From an uncultured Prevotellaceae bacterium (GTDB lineage Bacteria > Bacteroidota > Bacteroidia > Bacteroidales > Bacteroidaceae): a DNA stretch of 13,377 bases. The notes under the pieces were generated by a model. The model had not been told where the DNA came from. It searched no databases and worked only from the letters and a program-made list of their open reading frames with translations. A program made the position numbers and the translations under genes. How positions within the stretch are numbered: position 1 is the first letter of the stretch; each line of letters begins with the position of its first letter. Of this stretch, positions 6,032 to 13,363 are shown in pieces. The stretch is from assembly GCA_900557555.1 (NCBI GenBank), contig USTH01000040.1, positions 1 to 13,377 of the forward strand, read 5' to 3'.

Positions 6032-7393
6032 TCATTTCACCCGAAGTTTACGGCCTGCCCTGATGTTGTCACCTCTAAGATTGTTCAACTTCTTGAGGGC
6101 GGCCACTGTGGTGCCGTTACGTGCCGCAATGGCACCGAGGTTGTCACCCTGTCGTATGGTGACCGACTTGCTTCTGCGGTTTCTCTCGCTTTTCCGTGCA
6201 GAGCGACCGCTGCGCTTTCCGCTGGTCACGGTGCTTGACGTACGTTTGCCATAAGCAGGTTCTGCTGGCTGCACATTATCTATGTCTGCCACCACACTGT
6301 TCTGCACTGTGGTGGAATCGGTGTTCTGAGCCGCAAGATTATCCAAAGCTACCGAACTGCGGTAGATGGAGTCTTCAATACCCACAAACTTCACAGAAAC
6401 TTCTTCGGGCAGGGCAATGACACAACGCCTGCGCCCTCCGGGAATAAACGAAGTCTTATACTGAGGGTTGAAGCCCCTCACCTCCTCTACGTCAACACCG
6501 CAAGCCTTGGCAATCTGCTCCATGGTCATATCATAGTGAACTACGGCGGTATCAACAATCACTGGTTTGGTGGCAGTACGCGCCTTGATATTGTGCTGGC
6601 TGTAATTATTCATGATATACGTAGCAGCTATAAAGGCCGGCACATAGCCGCGGGTTTCACGCGGCAGATACGGATAGATAGTCCAATAGTCTCTGACACC
6701 GTTGGCGCGAGCAATGGCACGGTTCACGTTGCCAGGCCCACAGTTGTAAGCCGCCAACACAAGGCTCCAGTCACCGTAAGTGTCATAAAGATTGCGCAGA
6801 TATTTGGCGGCTGCTTCTGTAGACAGGTAGGGGTCATTGCGTTCGTCAACCCAACTGTTTATGTCAAGCCCGTAAATCTTGCCGGTGCTGGGCATGAACT
6901 GCCACAACCCGCTTGCCCCGGCGTGACTTCTGGCCTTGGGATTGACGGCCGACTCTATGACTGGCAGATAATTAAGAACCTCAGGAACATCATACTTGCA
7001 CAGAATATCATCAAAGATGTTGGCATACAGATTGTAACGACCTATCATGCTCGACACCGAACGACGAAGGCGTGTGGCATAGCGGTCTATGTAGCTCTTC
7101 ACAACATTGTTGTAGACATGAAACTCCTCCGGACCAGGAATGGCCTTAAGCCTCTCTATGAAATACTCGTCAGGGAAGAACGGGTTTTTGTCGTCAAGCT
7201 CCACTTCATCATCAAGCGGACTGAGATAATTCTTGTCAATATAGCTGTTTGCTTCGTCTTCTTGCGCCTCGTCCAACAGTCCGTAAGGCATGTCACTTTC
7301 ATCAATGTCGTAATTATCAATCTGCGCCAGAGCAGGCAATGCTGCCAACATAAGCGCAGACGTCAATAATATATGTCTAATTTTGTTCATCAT
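6032..7393 (-). CDS. mltD: Membrane-bound lytic murein transglycosylase D-like protein with LysM
   Basis: A 453-aa secreted enzyme that cleaves peptidoglycan between MurNAc and GlcNAc without water. A signal peptide is clear (about residues 1-23, ending ALPALA before Gln24). An acidic region (about 25-75) precedes the SLT domain (about 125-265). That domain holds the catalytic glutamate E147 in PVIESAVNP, then SGLWQFMPSTG at 161-171 and AAYNCGPGNVNRAI at 214-227. A degenerate LysM-like stretch (about 285-332) is followed by a Ser/Arg-rich linker (about 383-408) and a C-terminal LysM (about 409-452, IRQGDNLGAIA) for peptidoglycan binding. The start is one of two adjacent ATGs (7393 or 7390), because reading further upstream adds 44 residues ahead of the signal peptide and overlaps the preceding gene. 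No lipobox Cys is seen, unlike E. coli MltD. Confidence 0.93.
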   Translation of the reverse strand: MMNKIRHILLTSALMLAALPALAQIDNYDIDESDMPYGLLDEAQEDEANSYIDKNYLSPLDDEVELDDKNPFFPDEYFIERLKAIPGPEEFHVYNNVVKSYIDRYATRLRRSVSSMIGRYNLYANIFDDILCKYDVPEVLNYLPVIESAVNPKARSHAGASGLWQFMPSTGKIYGLDINSWVDERNDPYLSTEAAAKYLRNLYDTYGDWSLVLAAYNCGPGNVNRAIARANGVRDYWTIYPYLPRETRGYVPAFIAATYIMNNYSQHNIKARTATKPVIVDTAVVHYDMTMEQIAKACGVDVEEVRGFNPQYKTSFIPGGRRRCVIALPEEVSVKFVGIEDSIYRSSVALDNLAAQNTDSTTVQNSVVADIDNVQPAEPAYGKRTSSTVTSGKRSGRSARKSERNRRSKSVTIRQGDNLGAIAARNGTTVAALKKLNNLRGDNIRAGRKLRVK

Positions 7394-7430
7394 AATCAAC
7401 CGTTGTGTTTTGTTGTAACGAGAGGCAATC

Positions 7431-8165
7431 TCAGAATTTAAGATTGCATTGCACTCCCAACGCTTTGCTTTTGCCATTGCCGATGGCGGTGTGCTGCTCA
7501 ATGGAAGCCGGTTCAAACGACACACTGAGATCCTTGCTTATATCAAAAGTCGACAGTTGCGCATCAATATACGCATCAACCACTGATATCAGGTAGACCC
7601 CGAAAAAGGCGAAAATACTCATGTCGCGATATTTGCGGTAATAGTCACGCTTGTGTCTGAAGATTTTCTTGAACTGTTCTTCGCGACCAGTTATGTCGTA
7701 TCCCATTGGCAACATGTTCAAATAAGAATTGGTGTTGGGATCATCATCCATAATGTCGACAAATGCCTGTGAATAGTCATCATACATCTGCTGATTCCAC
7801 AACAGCGCATAGGTACACCCCAAAAAGCCTCCGTAAATGATGGGCAGCTTCCAGTACTTGCGGTTATATATCTGACCGGCCCCGGGGAATACCAACGAGA
7901 GCCACAGCGCACGGTTCGGATTAGGAACAAACACTGAGCCATCCTTGCGCAATTTGAGCTTACGCGGCTTCTTCGCAAGACGCGAGTCAAGAAGAGCGGT
8001 ATCAACCTTTGACTGGGCCAACGAGTCAGCGGTGGCATACAGCGATGCCAGTGTGGTGTCAGTGGTGTCTGACCGCATACAAGCCCCCGTTGCGACACTG
8101 GCCTCCGCACACGGTGCAAAGACGACTGCCACCAAGGCCATCAGTATGACAATCAGGTTCTTCAC
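7431..8165 (-). CDS. DUF5683 family protein
   Basis: A 244-aa envelope protein of unknown function, of the type usually found directly after parB in Bacteroidetes. It has an N-terminal signal peptide (about residues 1-22, MKNLIVILMALVAVVFAP...), a variable linker (about 23-75), and then the conserved core. The core includes LSLVFPGAGQIYNRKYWK (about 89-106), which leads into a hydrophobic segment (about 107-122), a charged region (about 125-180, with GREEQFKKIFRHKRDYYRKYRD), and a second hydrophobic segment (about 183-198, SIFAFFGVYLISVVDAYIDA). A Cys in the signal region follows Pro, a poor lipobox, so lipidation is unlikely. It starts 17 nt after the parB stop, and the transglycosylase ATG is 37 nt beyond its own stop, so it is an operon member between partitioning and wall-remodelling genes. 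Confidence 0.85.
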   Translation of the reverse strand: MKNLIVILMALVAVVFAPCAEASVATGACMRSDTTDTTLASLYATADSLAQSKVDTALLDSRLAKKPRKLKLRKDGSVFVPNPNRALWLSLVFPGAGQIYNRKYWKLPIIYGGFLGCTYALLWNQQMYDDYSQAFVDIMDDDPNTNSYLNMLPMGYDITGREEQFKKIFRHKRDYYRKYRDMSIFAFFGVYLISVVDAYIDAQLSTFDISKDLSVSFEPASIEQHTAIGNGKSKALGVQCNLKF

Positions 8166-8182
8166 TTGCCAGTCTTACTTAA

Positions 8183-9079
8183 TCAAATTAGTTTCCGCAG
8201 CTGGGCAATGACCGCATCCATCTCCTCGGGAGTGGCAAATGCCAACGTTATGTTGCCCTTTCCGTTGTTGTATTTCGCCTTCACCTTAGTGCCGAAAGTC
8301 TTGGAAAGCTGTTTCTGTATCGTTTGCAAGTCTTTGGGCAACACAGTGGCACTTTGCGCCTTCTGTGAAGTCTGCTTCACACTGTTACCCTCATTGATGT
8401 CTTTAGCCATTTCTTCCACCTTGCGCACGGAGTAGCCATTTTTCTGTATTTCATTAAACAGCTTCACCTGCTGTGCAGGACTCTGAACACTGAGAATGGC
8501 TCGCGCATGCCCTTGGTCTATCTGCTTGTTGCGCAGTGCAAGCTGCACGGGGGCGGGCAATTTCAGCAGCCTCAAATAATTGGCAACAGTGGTTCGCTTT
8601 TTGCCAACCTTTTCCGCCACAGCCTCCTGGGTGAGGTTCATCACCTGTTGCATGTTGCTGTAGGCCAGTGCTATTTCTATAGCGTTAAGGTCTTCGCGCT
8701 GAATGTTCTCCACCAACGCCATCAGAGCCACACTCTCATCATTGGCATTGCGCACATAAGCAGGAATGGTGGCGAGACCGGCAAGCTGACTTGCACGCCA
8801 ACGACGTTCACCGGCTATTATCTGATAAGTGCCATCGTCCATCTGACGCAATGTGATGGGCTGAACAATGCCTATCTGCTCTATGGAGTCAGCCAGTTCG
8901 CGCAGAGATTCCGGGTCTATCTCCCTTCGTGGCTGATTGGGATTGGCCACAATTTTGTCAATGTCTATCTCGTTGATTGACGATGAACCCTGAGGATTTA
9001 TATCGTCAGTGGATATCAAGGCGTCAAGACCGCGGCCAAGTGCGTTGAACTTCTTCTCGGGGAATTTCTTATGAGGCAT
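8183..9079 (-). CDS. parB: Chromosome partitioning protein ParB
   Basis: A 298-aa CTP-dependent DNA clamp that loads at parS sites and works with ParA in chromosome segregation. Visible parts are: an N-terminal ParA-contact region (about 11-22, FNALGRGLDALI); the ParB/Srx nucleotide-binding domain (about 36-130) with AGERRWRAS (89-97) and ENIQRED (124-130); an HTH domain (about 148-175, LTQEAVAEKVGKKRTTVANY) with the following LKLP; and a C-terminal dimerisation region (about 255-298) after a linker rich in Gln, Ser and Lys. Length is typical of chromosomal ParB. It is separated from parA by 79 nt. No good parS site was found in the window. Confidence 0.97.
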   Translation of the reverse strand: MPHKKFPEKKFNALGRGLDALISTDDINPQGSSSINEIDIDKIVANPNQPRREIDPESLRELADSIEQIGIVQPITLRQMDDGTYQIIAGERRWRASQLAGLATIPAYVRNANDESVALMALVENIQREDLNAIEIALAYSNMQQVMNLTQEAVAEKVGKKRTTVANYLRLLKLPAPVQLALRNKQIDQGHARAILSVQSPAQQVKLFNEIQKNGYSVRKVEEMAKDINEGNSVKQTSQKAQSATVLPKDLQTIQKQLSKTFGTKVKAKYNNGKGNITLAFATPEEMDAVIAQLRKLI

Positions 9080-9158
9080 ATAATATCGCTTGCTTTGTTA
9101 AGTTGAGAAATGCGTGTGTGTTTACCAAAAATCCGACACTGATGTCATGCAATGAGGG

Positions 9159-9935
9159 TCAGGCCGGCCGCTTGTTTTTGTTAAGTATTTCCTTTGCCAA
9201 GGCCAGATAGCTTCGAGCTCCCTTGGAGTCGGCGTCATACTGTATGGCGGCAAGTCCGTGAGATGGAGCCTCGCTTAACTTCACATTGCGCTGCACCACG
9301 GTCTTGAACACAAGGTCTTCAAAATGTCTCACCACCTCATTGTAAATCTGGTTGGCAAGCTTCAGACGTCCGTCATACATGGTGAGCAGAAATCCCTCTA
9401 TCTGCAGTTCAGGATTGAGCTTGCGCTTGATGAGCTTGATGGTGTTGAGCAACTGAGCAATTCCCTCCAACGCAAAATACTCGCATTGCACGGGAATTAT
9501 CACCGAGTCGGCCGCAGTGATGGCATTAACGGTGATGGCTCCCAACGATGGACTGCAGTCTATTATTATGAAGTCATATTCAGCCTTAAGGGGCATAAGC
9601 ATTTTCTTCATAACCAACTCACGCCCTTTCTCTATGGCAAACAGCTCGCGTTCTGCCCCGGCAAGATTGACGTGACTGGAGATTATGTCAAGATTGGGAA
9701 CATCGGTGGTATATATGGCTTCGTGGGGGTCGGCACCATTGATAAGGCAGTCATAGACCGTGCAGTCTACGTTGCCCACCTCTATGCCGAGACCAGAAGA
9801 GGAATTGGCCTGAGGGTCAGAATCAACAAGGAGTACGGTCTTCTCAAGCGTCGCCAACGAGGCCGCCAGATTGATTGCCGTGGTAGTTTTACCTACTCCG
9901 CCCTTTTGATTGGCTATTGCAATGATTTTACCCAT
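9159..9935 (-). CDS. parA: Chromosome partitioning ATPase ParA
   Basis: A 258-aa Walker-type ATPase that moves ParB-parS complexes over the nucleoid. It has the deviant Walker A box KGGVGKTT (residues 11-18) with the signature first lysine, the DSDPQANSS switch region and IIIDCSPSLG as Walker B. It lacks an N-terminal DNA-binding extension, so it is the chromosomal Soj/ParA type rather than a plasmid P1-type protein. The start is placed at the ATG at 9935, giving MGKIIAIANQ. An upstream in-frame ATG (9965) adds ten residues (MRVRKQTNQT) unlike the family and leaves little leader after the -7 box. It is the first gene of the block. Confidence 0.97.
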   Translation of the reverse strand: MGKIIAIANQKGGVGKTTTAINLAASLATLEKTVLLVDSDPQANSSSGLGIEVGNVDCTVYDCLINGADPHEAIYTTDVPNLDIISSHVNLAGAERELFAIEKGRELVMKKMLMPLKAEYDFIIIDCSPSLGAITVNAITAADSVIIPVQCEYFALEGIAQLLNTIKLIKRKLNPELQIEGFLLTMYDGRLKLANQIYNEVVRHFEDLVFKTVVQRNVKLSEAPSHGLAAIQYDADSKGARSYLALAKEILNKNKRPA

Positions 9936-9984
9936 AGTCTGATTAGTTTGTTTTCTTACTCGCAAGAATAAGGTTATATTTATG

Positions 9985-9992
9985 CAAAGGTA
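9985..9992 (-). promoter_or_regulatory. -7 box of parA
   Basis: On the minus strand this reads TACCTTTG followed by CAT, an exact TAnnTTTG match. It predicts a start near 9978 and a leader of about 43 nt to the ATG at 9935. No convincing -33 TTTG was found. It probably drives the parA-parB-DUF5683-mltD operon. Confidence 0.65.
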
Positions 9993-10187
9993 ATATTTTT
10001 TTTGAGAACATAAGCTTGTGTAGCAAGTTTTATATATGTAAAAAGACTTAAAACCATCGTAACATAAACCTCCCTACACCTTTACACACAACCCCTTCCT
10101 GACAACTACCCCACCCGAAAACCGGTCTACACGGCTCACAACATCAAAAACCACACCACGGCAAACACGGAAACCGACAAAATACAC

Positions 10188-10195
10188 TATCTTTG
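10188..10195 (+). promoter_or_regulatory. -7 box of surE
   Basis: TATCTTTG followed by CAC, an exact TAnnTTTG match, 26 nt before the surE ATG. It predicts a start near 10202. It likely serves surE and lpxB together. Confidence 0.65.
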
Positions 10196-10221
10196 CACCG
10201 CACACTATTATTCACACACAC

Positions 10222-10980
10222 ATGAGACCACTGATATTCATCTCTAACGACGACGGCTACATGTCAAACGGCATCAAGACACTGATTGAGGCACTCAAGC
10301 CCCTCGGTGACCTCTTTGTTGTCGCCCCCGACAGCGCAAGGTCTGGAGCAGGATGCTCCATCACAAGCACTATACCCGTTAGCTGCAGACACATCAGTTC
10401 TGACAACGGTGTAAACATCTACGCTTGTTCAGGCACTCCTGCCGACTGCACAAAACTGGCACTCAGCCAACTCCTCGTGCGCCAGCCCGACCTCATCGTG
10501 GCCGGCATAAACCACGGGGGCAACGCCTCGGTCAACATTCACTATTCGGGCACAGTGGCCGTAACGACAGAAGGCGCCCTGCATGGAATTCCATCTATTG
10601 CCTTTTCAAGCCTTAACGCCGACACCAACGCAGATCTTTCACACACCATACCCGTGTGTCAGCATATCGCACGCCTCGCAATGCAGCACGACATGGCTTT
10701 CGGAACTTATCTTAACGTCAACTTTCCTCTTACAACACAGATAAAGGGCATCAAACCATGCAGAACGGCATACAGCCGCTGGATAGAGGAGTTCGAACCG
10801 TGCTGCTGTCCAAGAGGAGGCAAATACTTTTGGCTGACAGGCGAAAACGTCAACGAAGAACCTGACGACGACAGTACTGACCTCTGGGCACTCGAACACG
10901 ACTATGTGGCCGTAACACCCATCATGACTGACCCGACAGACCATGCTATGATAGAGTCGATGAAAGAGTGGGACTTGTAG
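10222..10980 (+). CDS. surE: 5'/3'-nucleotidase SurE
   Basis: A 252-aa metal-dependent nucleoside monophosphate phosphatase of the cytoplasm, active on nucleotides and in some species on polyphosphate. The family motifs are intact: SNDDG (8-12, metal-binding Asp pair), VAPDSARSGAG (34-44, Ser41 as a ligand), SGTPADC (70-76), AGINHGGN (94-101, Asn97 as a ligand) and YSGTVAV (108-114). The C-terminal part (about 170-252) is the usual swapped dimer arm; a short CCC run (194-196) is unusual but has no known meaning. Length is normal. It is 58 nt ahead of lpxB on the same strand, and the two are probably cotranscribed. Confidence 0.96.
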   Translation: MRPLIFISNDDGYMSNGIKTLIEALKPLGDLFVVAPDSARSGAGCSITSTIPVSCRHISSDNGVNIYACSGTPADCTKLALSQLLVRQPDLIVAGINHGGNASVNIHYSGTVAVTTEGALHGIPSIAFSSLNADTNADLSHTIPVCQHIARLAMQHDMAFGTYLNVNFPLTTQIKGIKPCRTAYSRWIEEFEPCCCPRGGKYFWLTGENVNEEPDDDSTDLWALEHDYVAVTPIMTDPTDHAMIESMKEWDL

Positions 10981-11038
10981 GCCCGCACACAACAATGGCA
11001 CAGACAACAATAAAAACGAAAAGACAACACCGCTATCC

Positions 11039-12208
11039 ATGAAATATTTTCTCATTGCCGGCGAACCCAGCGGCGACCTCCACGCCTCCAACCTCATGAA
11101 GGCTCTCCTGCAAGCCGACCCCGAAGCACAGTTTCGCTTCTATGGTGGCGACAAGATGAAAGCCGTAGGAGGAACCCTGCTCAGGCACTACAGAACCATT
11201 GCCTATATGGGCTTCATTCCTGTCATTCTTCACGCCAGAACCATTCTTAACGCCATGAAGGAGTGCCGCCGACAGATTGTGGAATGGCACCCCGACGTGC
11301 TTATTCTCGTAGATTATCCGGGCTTTAACCTGAAAATAGCGGAGTATGTCAAGACGCACACCAACATCCCTGTACACTACTATATCCCACCCAAAATATG
11401 GGCATGGAAAGAACACCGCATCAAAGACATCAAGCGAAACGTAGACCGGATTTTCTCTATTCTGCCGTTTGAAGTGCCGTTCTACACACAGAAACACAAC
11501 TACCCGATAAACTATGTAGGCAACCCCTCGTTAGACGAAATCAGCCACTGGCAAGCCGAATACACCGACACCCGCAAAGAGTTTCTGGAGAAGCACAACC
11601 TACCCGACCTGCCTGTCATAGCAGTGCTGCCCGGGTCAAGAAGACAGGAGATAAAAGACAACCTGACACGAATGATTGCCGCCGCCCTGCCATACACCCA
11701 AAAAGGCTACCAGATTGTGGTGGCAGCAACACTTGACATTGAGGACAACTTCTACCACGAGCATATCGGCAGAATTGCAAACGGGAACGACTCAAATATT
11801 CACGTGATACGCAACTGCACATTTGAAATACTGGCTAATTCAGAGGTGGGCATCATAACCTCCGGAACGGCAACTCTGGAAACGGCTCTTTTCCGAGTGC
11901 CGCAAATAGTATGCTACTATACCAGCATGGGCAAGCTTATCGCCCTGCTACGCAAGCTGTTCCTCAAGGTGAAATACATCTCACTGGTAAACCTTATCGT
12001 TGACCGCCAACTGGTGCCGGAACTTGTCGGCGACCAGATGAACGTAAGCAACATACAGCACCATCTCGCCACCATCATCCGTGGTGGCTCTACACGCAAC
12101 ACTCAACAGAGGGGCTACGAAGAAATGGCAAAACGCCTCGGCAAGATTGGTGCGCCAGAGCGAGCCGCCAATCTGATAGTCGAAAATATCAAGGCAAGAG
12201 TACTATAA
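11039..12208 (+). CDS. lpxB: Lipid-A-disaccharide synthase LpxB
   Basis: A 389-aa GT19 glycosyltransferase at the inner membrane that joins UDP-2,3-diacylglucosamine and lipid X to give the lipid A disaccharide. Visible motifs are: AGEPSGDLHASNL (7-19) at the N-terminal Rossmann domain; YYIPPKIWAWKEHR (residues 116-129); FEVPFY after LP; YVGNPSLDEI; the C-terminal nucleotide-binding VLPGSRRQEI (about 197-206); and SGTATLETALF (about 275-285) with CYYTSM and LVNLI downstream. Length is typical. The downstream gap to the converging DUF3791 gene is 98 nt and holds only a weak 4-bp G/C stem. Confidence 0.97.
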   Translation: MKYFLIAGEPSGDLHASNLMKALLQADPEAQFRFYGGDKMKAVGGTLLRHYRTIAYMGFIPVILHARTILNAMKECRRQIVEWHPDVLILVDYPGFNLKIAEYVKTHTNIPVHYYIPPKIWAWKEHRIKDIKRNVDRIFSILPFEVPFYTQKHNYPINYVGNPSLDEISHWQAEYTDTRKEFLEKHNLPDLPVIAVLPGSRRQEIKDNLTRMIAAALPYTQKGYQIVVAATLDIEDNFYHEHIGRIANGNDSNIHVIRNCTFEILANSEVGIITSGTATLETALFRVPQIVCYYTSMGKLIALLRKLFLKVKYISLVNLIVDRQLVPELVGDQMNVSNIQHHLATIIRGGSTRNTQQRGYEEMAKRLGKIGAPERAANLIVENIKARVL

Positions 12209-12306
12209 CGAGGGGAAAACGCCCCAACAGCCCAAGTATTCCTTTGGTAACAAACCGGCGACCAACAAGAAGTTATGAATTGGGTAAAATAAATTGGAAC
12301 ACCTAC

Positions 12307-12528
12307 TTACCTACTTAGTTCTGTCTTTAGTTCATTATACAAGTCCACCGGGCCTAAATGCCAGTATTTGGTACTTTCTGTTGACAACCTCTTGTACAGC
12401 GTTGAACGATAGATGCGGTCAAGGCACTCTTGTAGGGTAAAACCGTAATCATCGTGCAGGTATTCCACCAGCCAGCAGATTTTTCCTGGCAGAAGCAGAT
12501 GGAGGTTGTTTTGGTTTATCTGGAACAT
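12307..12528 (-). CDS. DUF3791-like small protein, 73 aa
   Basis: Last gene of the cassette, starting 1 nt after the DUF3990 stop (TAA-T-ATG), so translation is likely coupled. The all-helical sequence contains YGFTLQECLDRIYRS, then LYKRLSTESTKYWHLG and a C-terminal LYNEL helix. This resembles the second kind of DUF3791 protein seen next to DUF3990 genes. It is only loosely similar to the first DUF3791 gene here, sharing the E-Y, L-D and D-Y/L-Y spacing. The role is unknown; as a small partner of a putative ADP-ribosyltransferase it could be an inhibitor, a chaperone or a specificity subunit. It converges with lpxB. Confidence 0.75.
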   Translation of the reverse strand: MFQINQNNLHLLLPGKICWLVEYLHDDYGFTLQECLDRIYRSTLYKRLSTESTKYWHLGPVDLYNELKTELSR

Positions 12529-12529
12529 A

Positions 12530-13015
12530 TTATTTTCCTATTTTAATTGCTTCGATGAAACGTAGGGTTGCCAATGCTTTTTCCGTATGAAAGAGGTACT
12601 GGTCAACCAACTTGTAAGTTTTGAGTTCTCGGATAAGTGTCTCAATGCTGATAGCCCCACTTTCGTACAGCCCAAACTGCAAATAAACTCTATCGTTCGC
12701 AACAGGACCATATACAACATCATAGTCGTGGGTAAAGCCTTTCTGCGTTCTGTTAGCCATGACAAAATCTGCCCATTCCCTCGTTGGCTCATGAAATATA
12801 AGGCATTTAAGCTCCTGCATTTTTGTGTCATCGAACTCATATATGTTGACATAGCCACCATGGGCAATCTTTTCACGCATACGCCTTTCCACCCATTCCT
12901 TGGATTGTTGTTCTGAAGTAGTAGTGTAAAATCCTGTGCCATAATCCAGCAAGCGATTTGGTTGGAGTATCATAGGATTCTCCACAACGTCTAAACTTCC
13001 GTGATATATCTTCAT
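12530..13015 (-). CDS. DUF3990 protein, putative ADP-ribosyltransferase-like
   Basis: A 161-aa cytoplasmic protein matching the DUF3990 pattern: YHGS (4-7), LDYGTGFYTTT (23-33), EQQSKEWVERR (35-45), EWADFVMANR (80-89), DYDVVYGPVANDRVY (97-111) and DQYLFHTEKAL (138-148). The His5, Tyr30 and late Gln/Glu arrangement is what an H-Y-(E/Q) ADP-ribosyltransferase fold shows. I believe the family is grouped with the ART superfamily, but activity and target are unproven. The start is the ATG at 13015, because it overlaps the stop of the upstream gene as ATGA and begins MKIYHGS like other members. An in-frame start at 13069 would add 18 basic residues inside the preceding gene. It is flanked on both sides by DUF3791 genes, suggesting a toxin-antitoxin-like or modification module. 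Confidence 0.85.
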   Translation of the reverse strand: MKIYHGSLDVVENPMILQPNRLLDYGTGFYTTTSEQQSKEWVERRMREKIAHGGYVNIYEFDDTKMQELKCLIFHEPTREWADFVMANRTQKGFTHDYDVVYGPVANDRVYLQFGLYESGAISIETLIRELKTYKLVDQYLFHTEKALATLRFIEAIKIGK

Positions 13016-13245
13016 GCTTCTTTGTTTCTTCTTATTTCTATATACTCGTCTATCTCCTCTATCAACCATTGACGGCCTTGGGTATGAAGAACATCGTAGA
13101 ACTCGCTTAGATAGTCAACCAAGCCATACTTGGAAAACAAATCAAGCACTTGTTCACCACTCATTCCTTTAGCCGCTCCGTATTCTTCTATGCAGAATGC
13201 AACGAAGAGGGCAATGTCTTTTTCAAACTTTGCTTTCTTTGCCAT
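13012..13245 (-). CDS. DUF3791 protein, 77 aa
   Basis: First gene of the cassette. The helical sequence has VAFCIEEYGAAKGMSGEQVLDLFSKYG, then LVDYLSEFYDVLHTQG and a C-terminal amphipathic helix (WLIEEIDEYIEIRR). The LHTQG segment is typical of the canonical DUF3791 type. Its TGA overlaps the ATG of the DUF3990 gene by 4 nt, so the two are translationally coupled with the small protein made first, the order common for antitoxins. Lacking a positive charge cluster, it does not look like a classic DNA-binding antitoxin; direct protein inhibition would be the more likely mode if it is one. An exact -7 box lies 22 nt upstream. Confidence 0.85.
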   Translation of the reverse strand: MAKKAKFEKDIALFVAFCIEEYGAAKGMSGEQVLDLFSKYGLVDYLSEFYDVLHTQGRQWLIEEIDEYIEIRRNKEA

Positions 13246-13267
13246 ATTCTTATAGCTATTATGTGTT

Positions 13268-13275
13268 CAAAATTA
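13268..13275 (-). promoter_or_regulatory. -7 box of the DUF3791/DUF3990 cassette
   Basis: On the minus strand this reads TAATTTTG, an exact TAnnTTTG match, giving a start near 13261 and a leader of about 16 nt. The surroundings are very AT-rich, so chance is possible, and no -33 TTTG is at the right spacing. Confidence 0.45.
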
Positions 13276-13354
13276 AACAAAAAATGACAGACTAATGCAT
13301 ATCTATACAGAAAAAACCATTGCTTCTATATAACAAAGTTCAAATATCATCTGT

Positions 13355-13363
13355 TTATCCACA
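13355..13363 (+). other. Single DnaA-box-like sequence
   Basis: TTATCCACA is an exact match to the E. coli consensus DnaA box, in the AT-rich region upstream of the cassette promoter. Only one copy is visible, so an origin cannot be claimed from this; it may be chance or a regulatory DnaA site. Confidence 0.25.

Larger units (their letters stand above)
9966..10221. other. Divergent promoter region parA/surE
   Basis: No gene is seen. It contains -7 boxes for both directions. Between them, about 10060-10187 of the plus strand is notably rich in A and C and poor in G and T, typical of some leaders in this group but unexplained. A small hairpin (AGCTTG, TGTAG loop, CAAGTT) lies near 10012-10030. 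Confidence 0.5.

Noticed and set aside
6536..7369. 277-aa plus-strand frame opposite the transglycosylase gene
   Set aside because: It is a shadow of the conserved SLT-domain gene, with no motifs of its own.
9324..9971. 215-aa plus-strand frame opposite parA
   Set aside because: It is antisense to parA, whose Walker motifs are intact; no recognisable protein pattern.
11801..11806. CACGTG core in lpxB as a possible parS site
   Set aside because: Flanking bases match the parS consensus poorly on the left and only partly on the right; it is probably chance.
12212..12225. GGGG-AAAACG-CCCC as the lpxB terminator
   Set aside because: Only a 4-bp stem and no T-run follows; too weak to call.
12302..12317. 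Tandem CCTACTTA x2
   Set aside because: Just two 8-bp units spanning the end of the last DUF3791 gene; no sign of function.
13016..13069. 18-residue N-terminal extension of the DUF3990 protein
   Set aside because: It lies inside the upstream gene and is unlike the family, whose members begin with the short MKIYHGS-type start.
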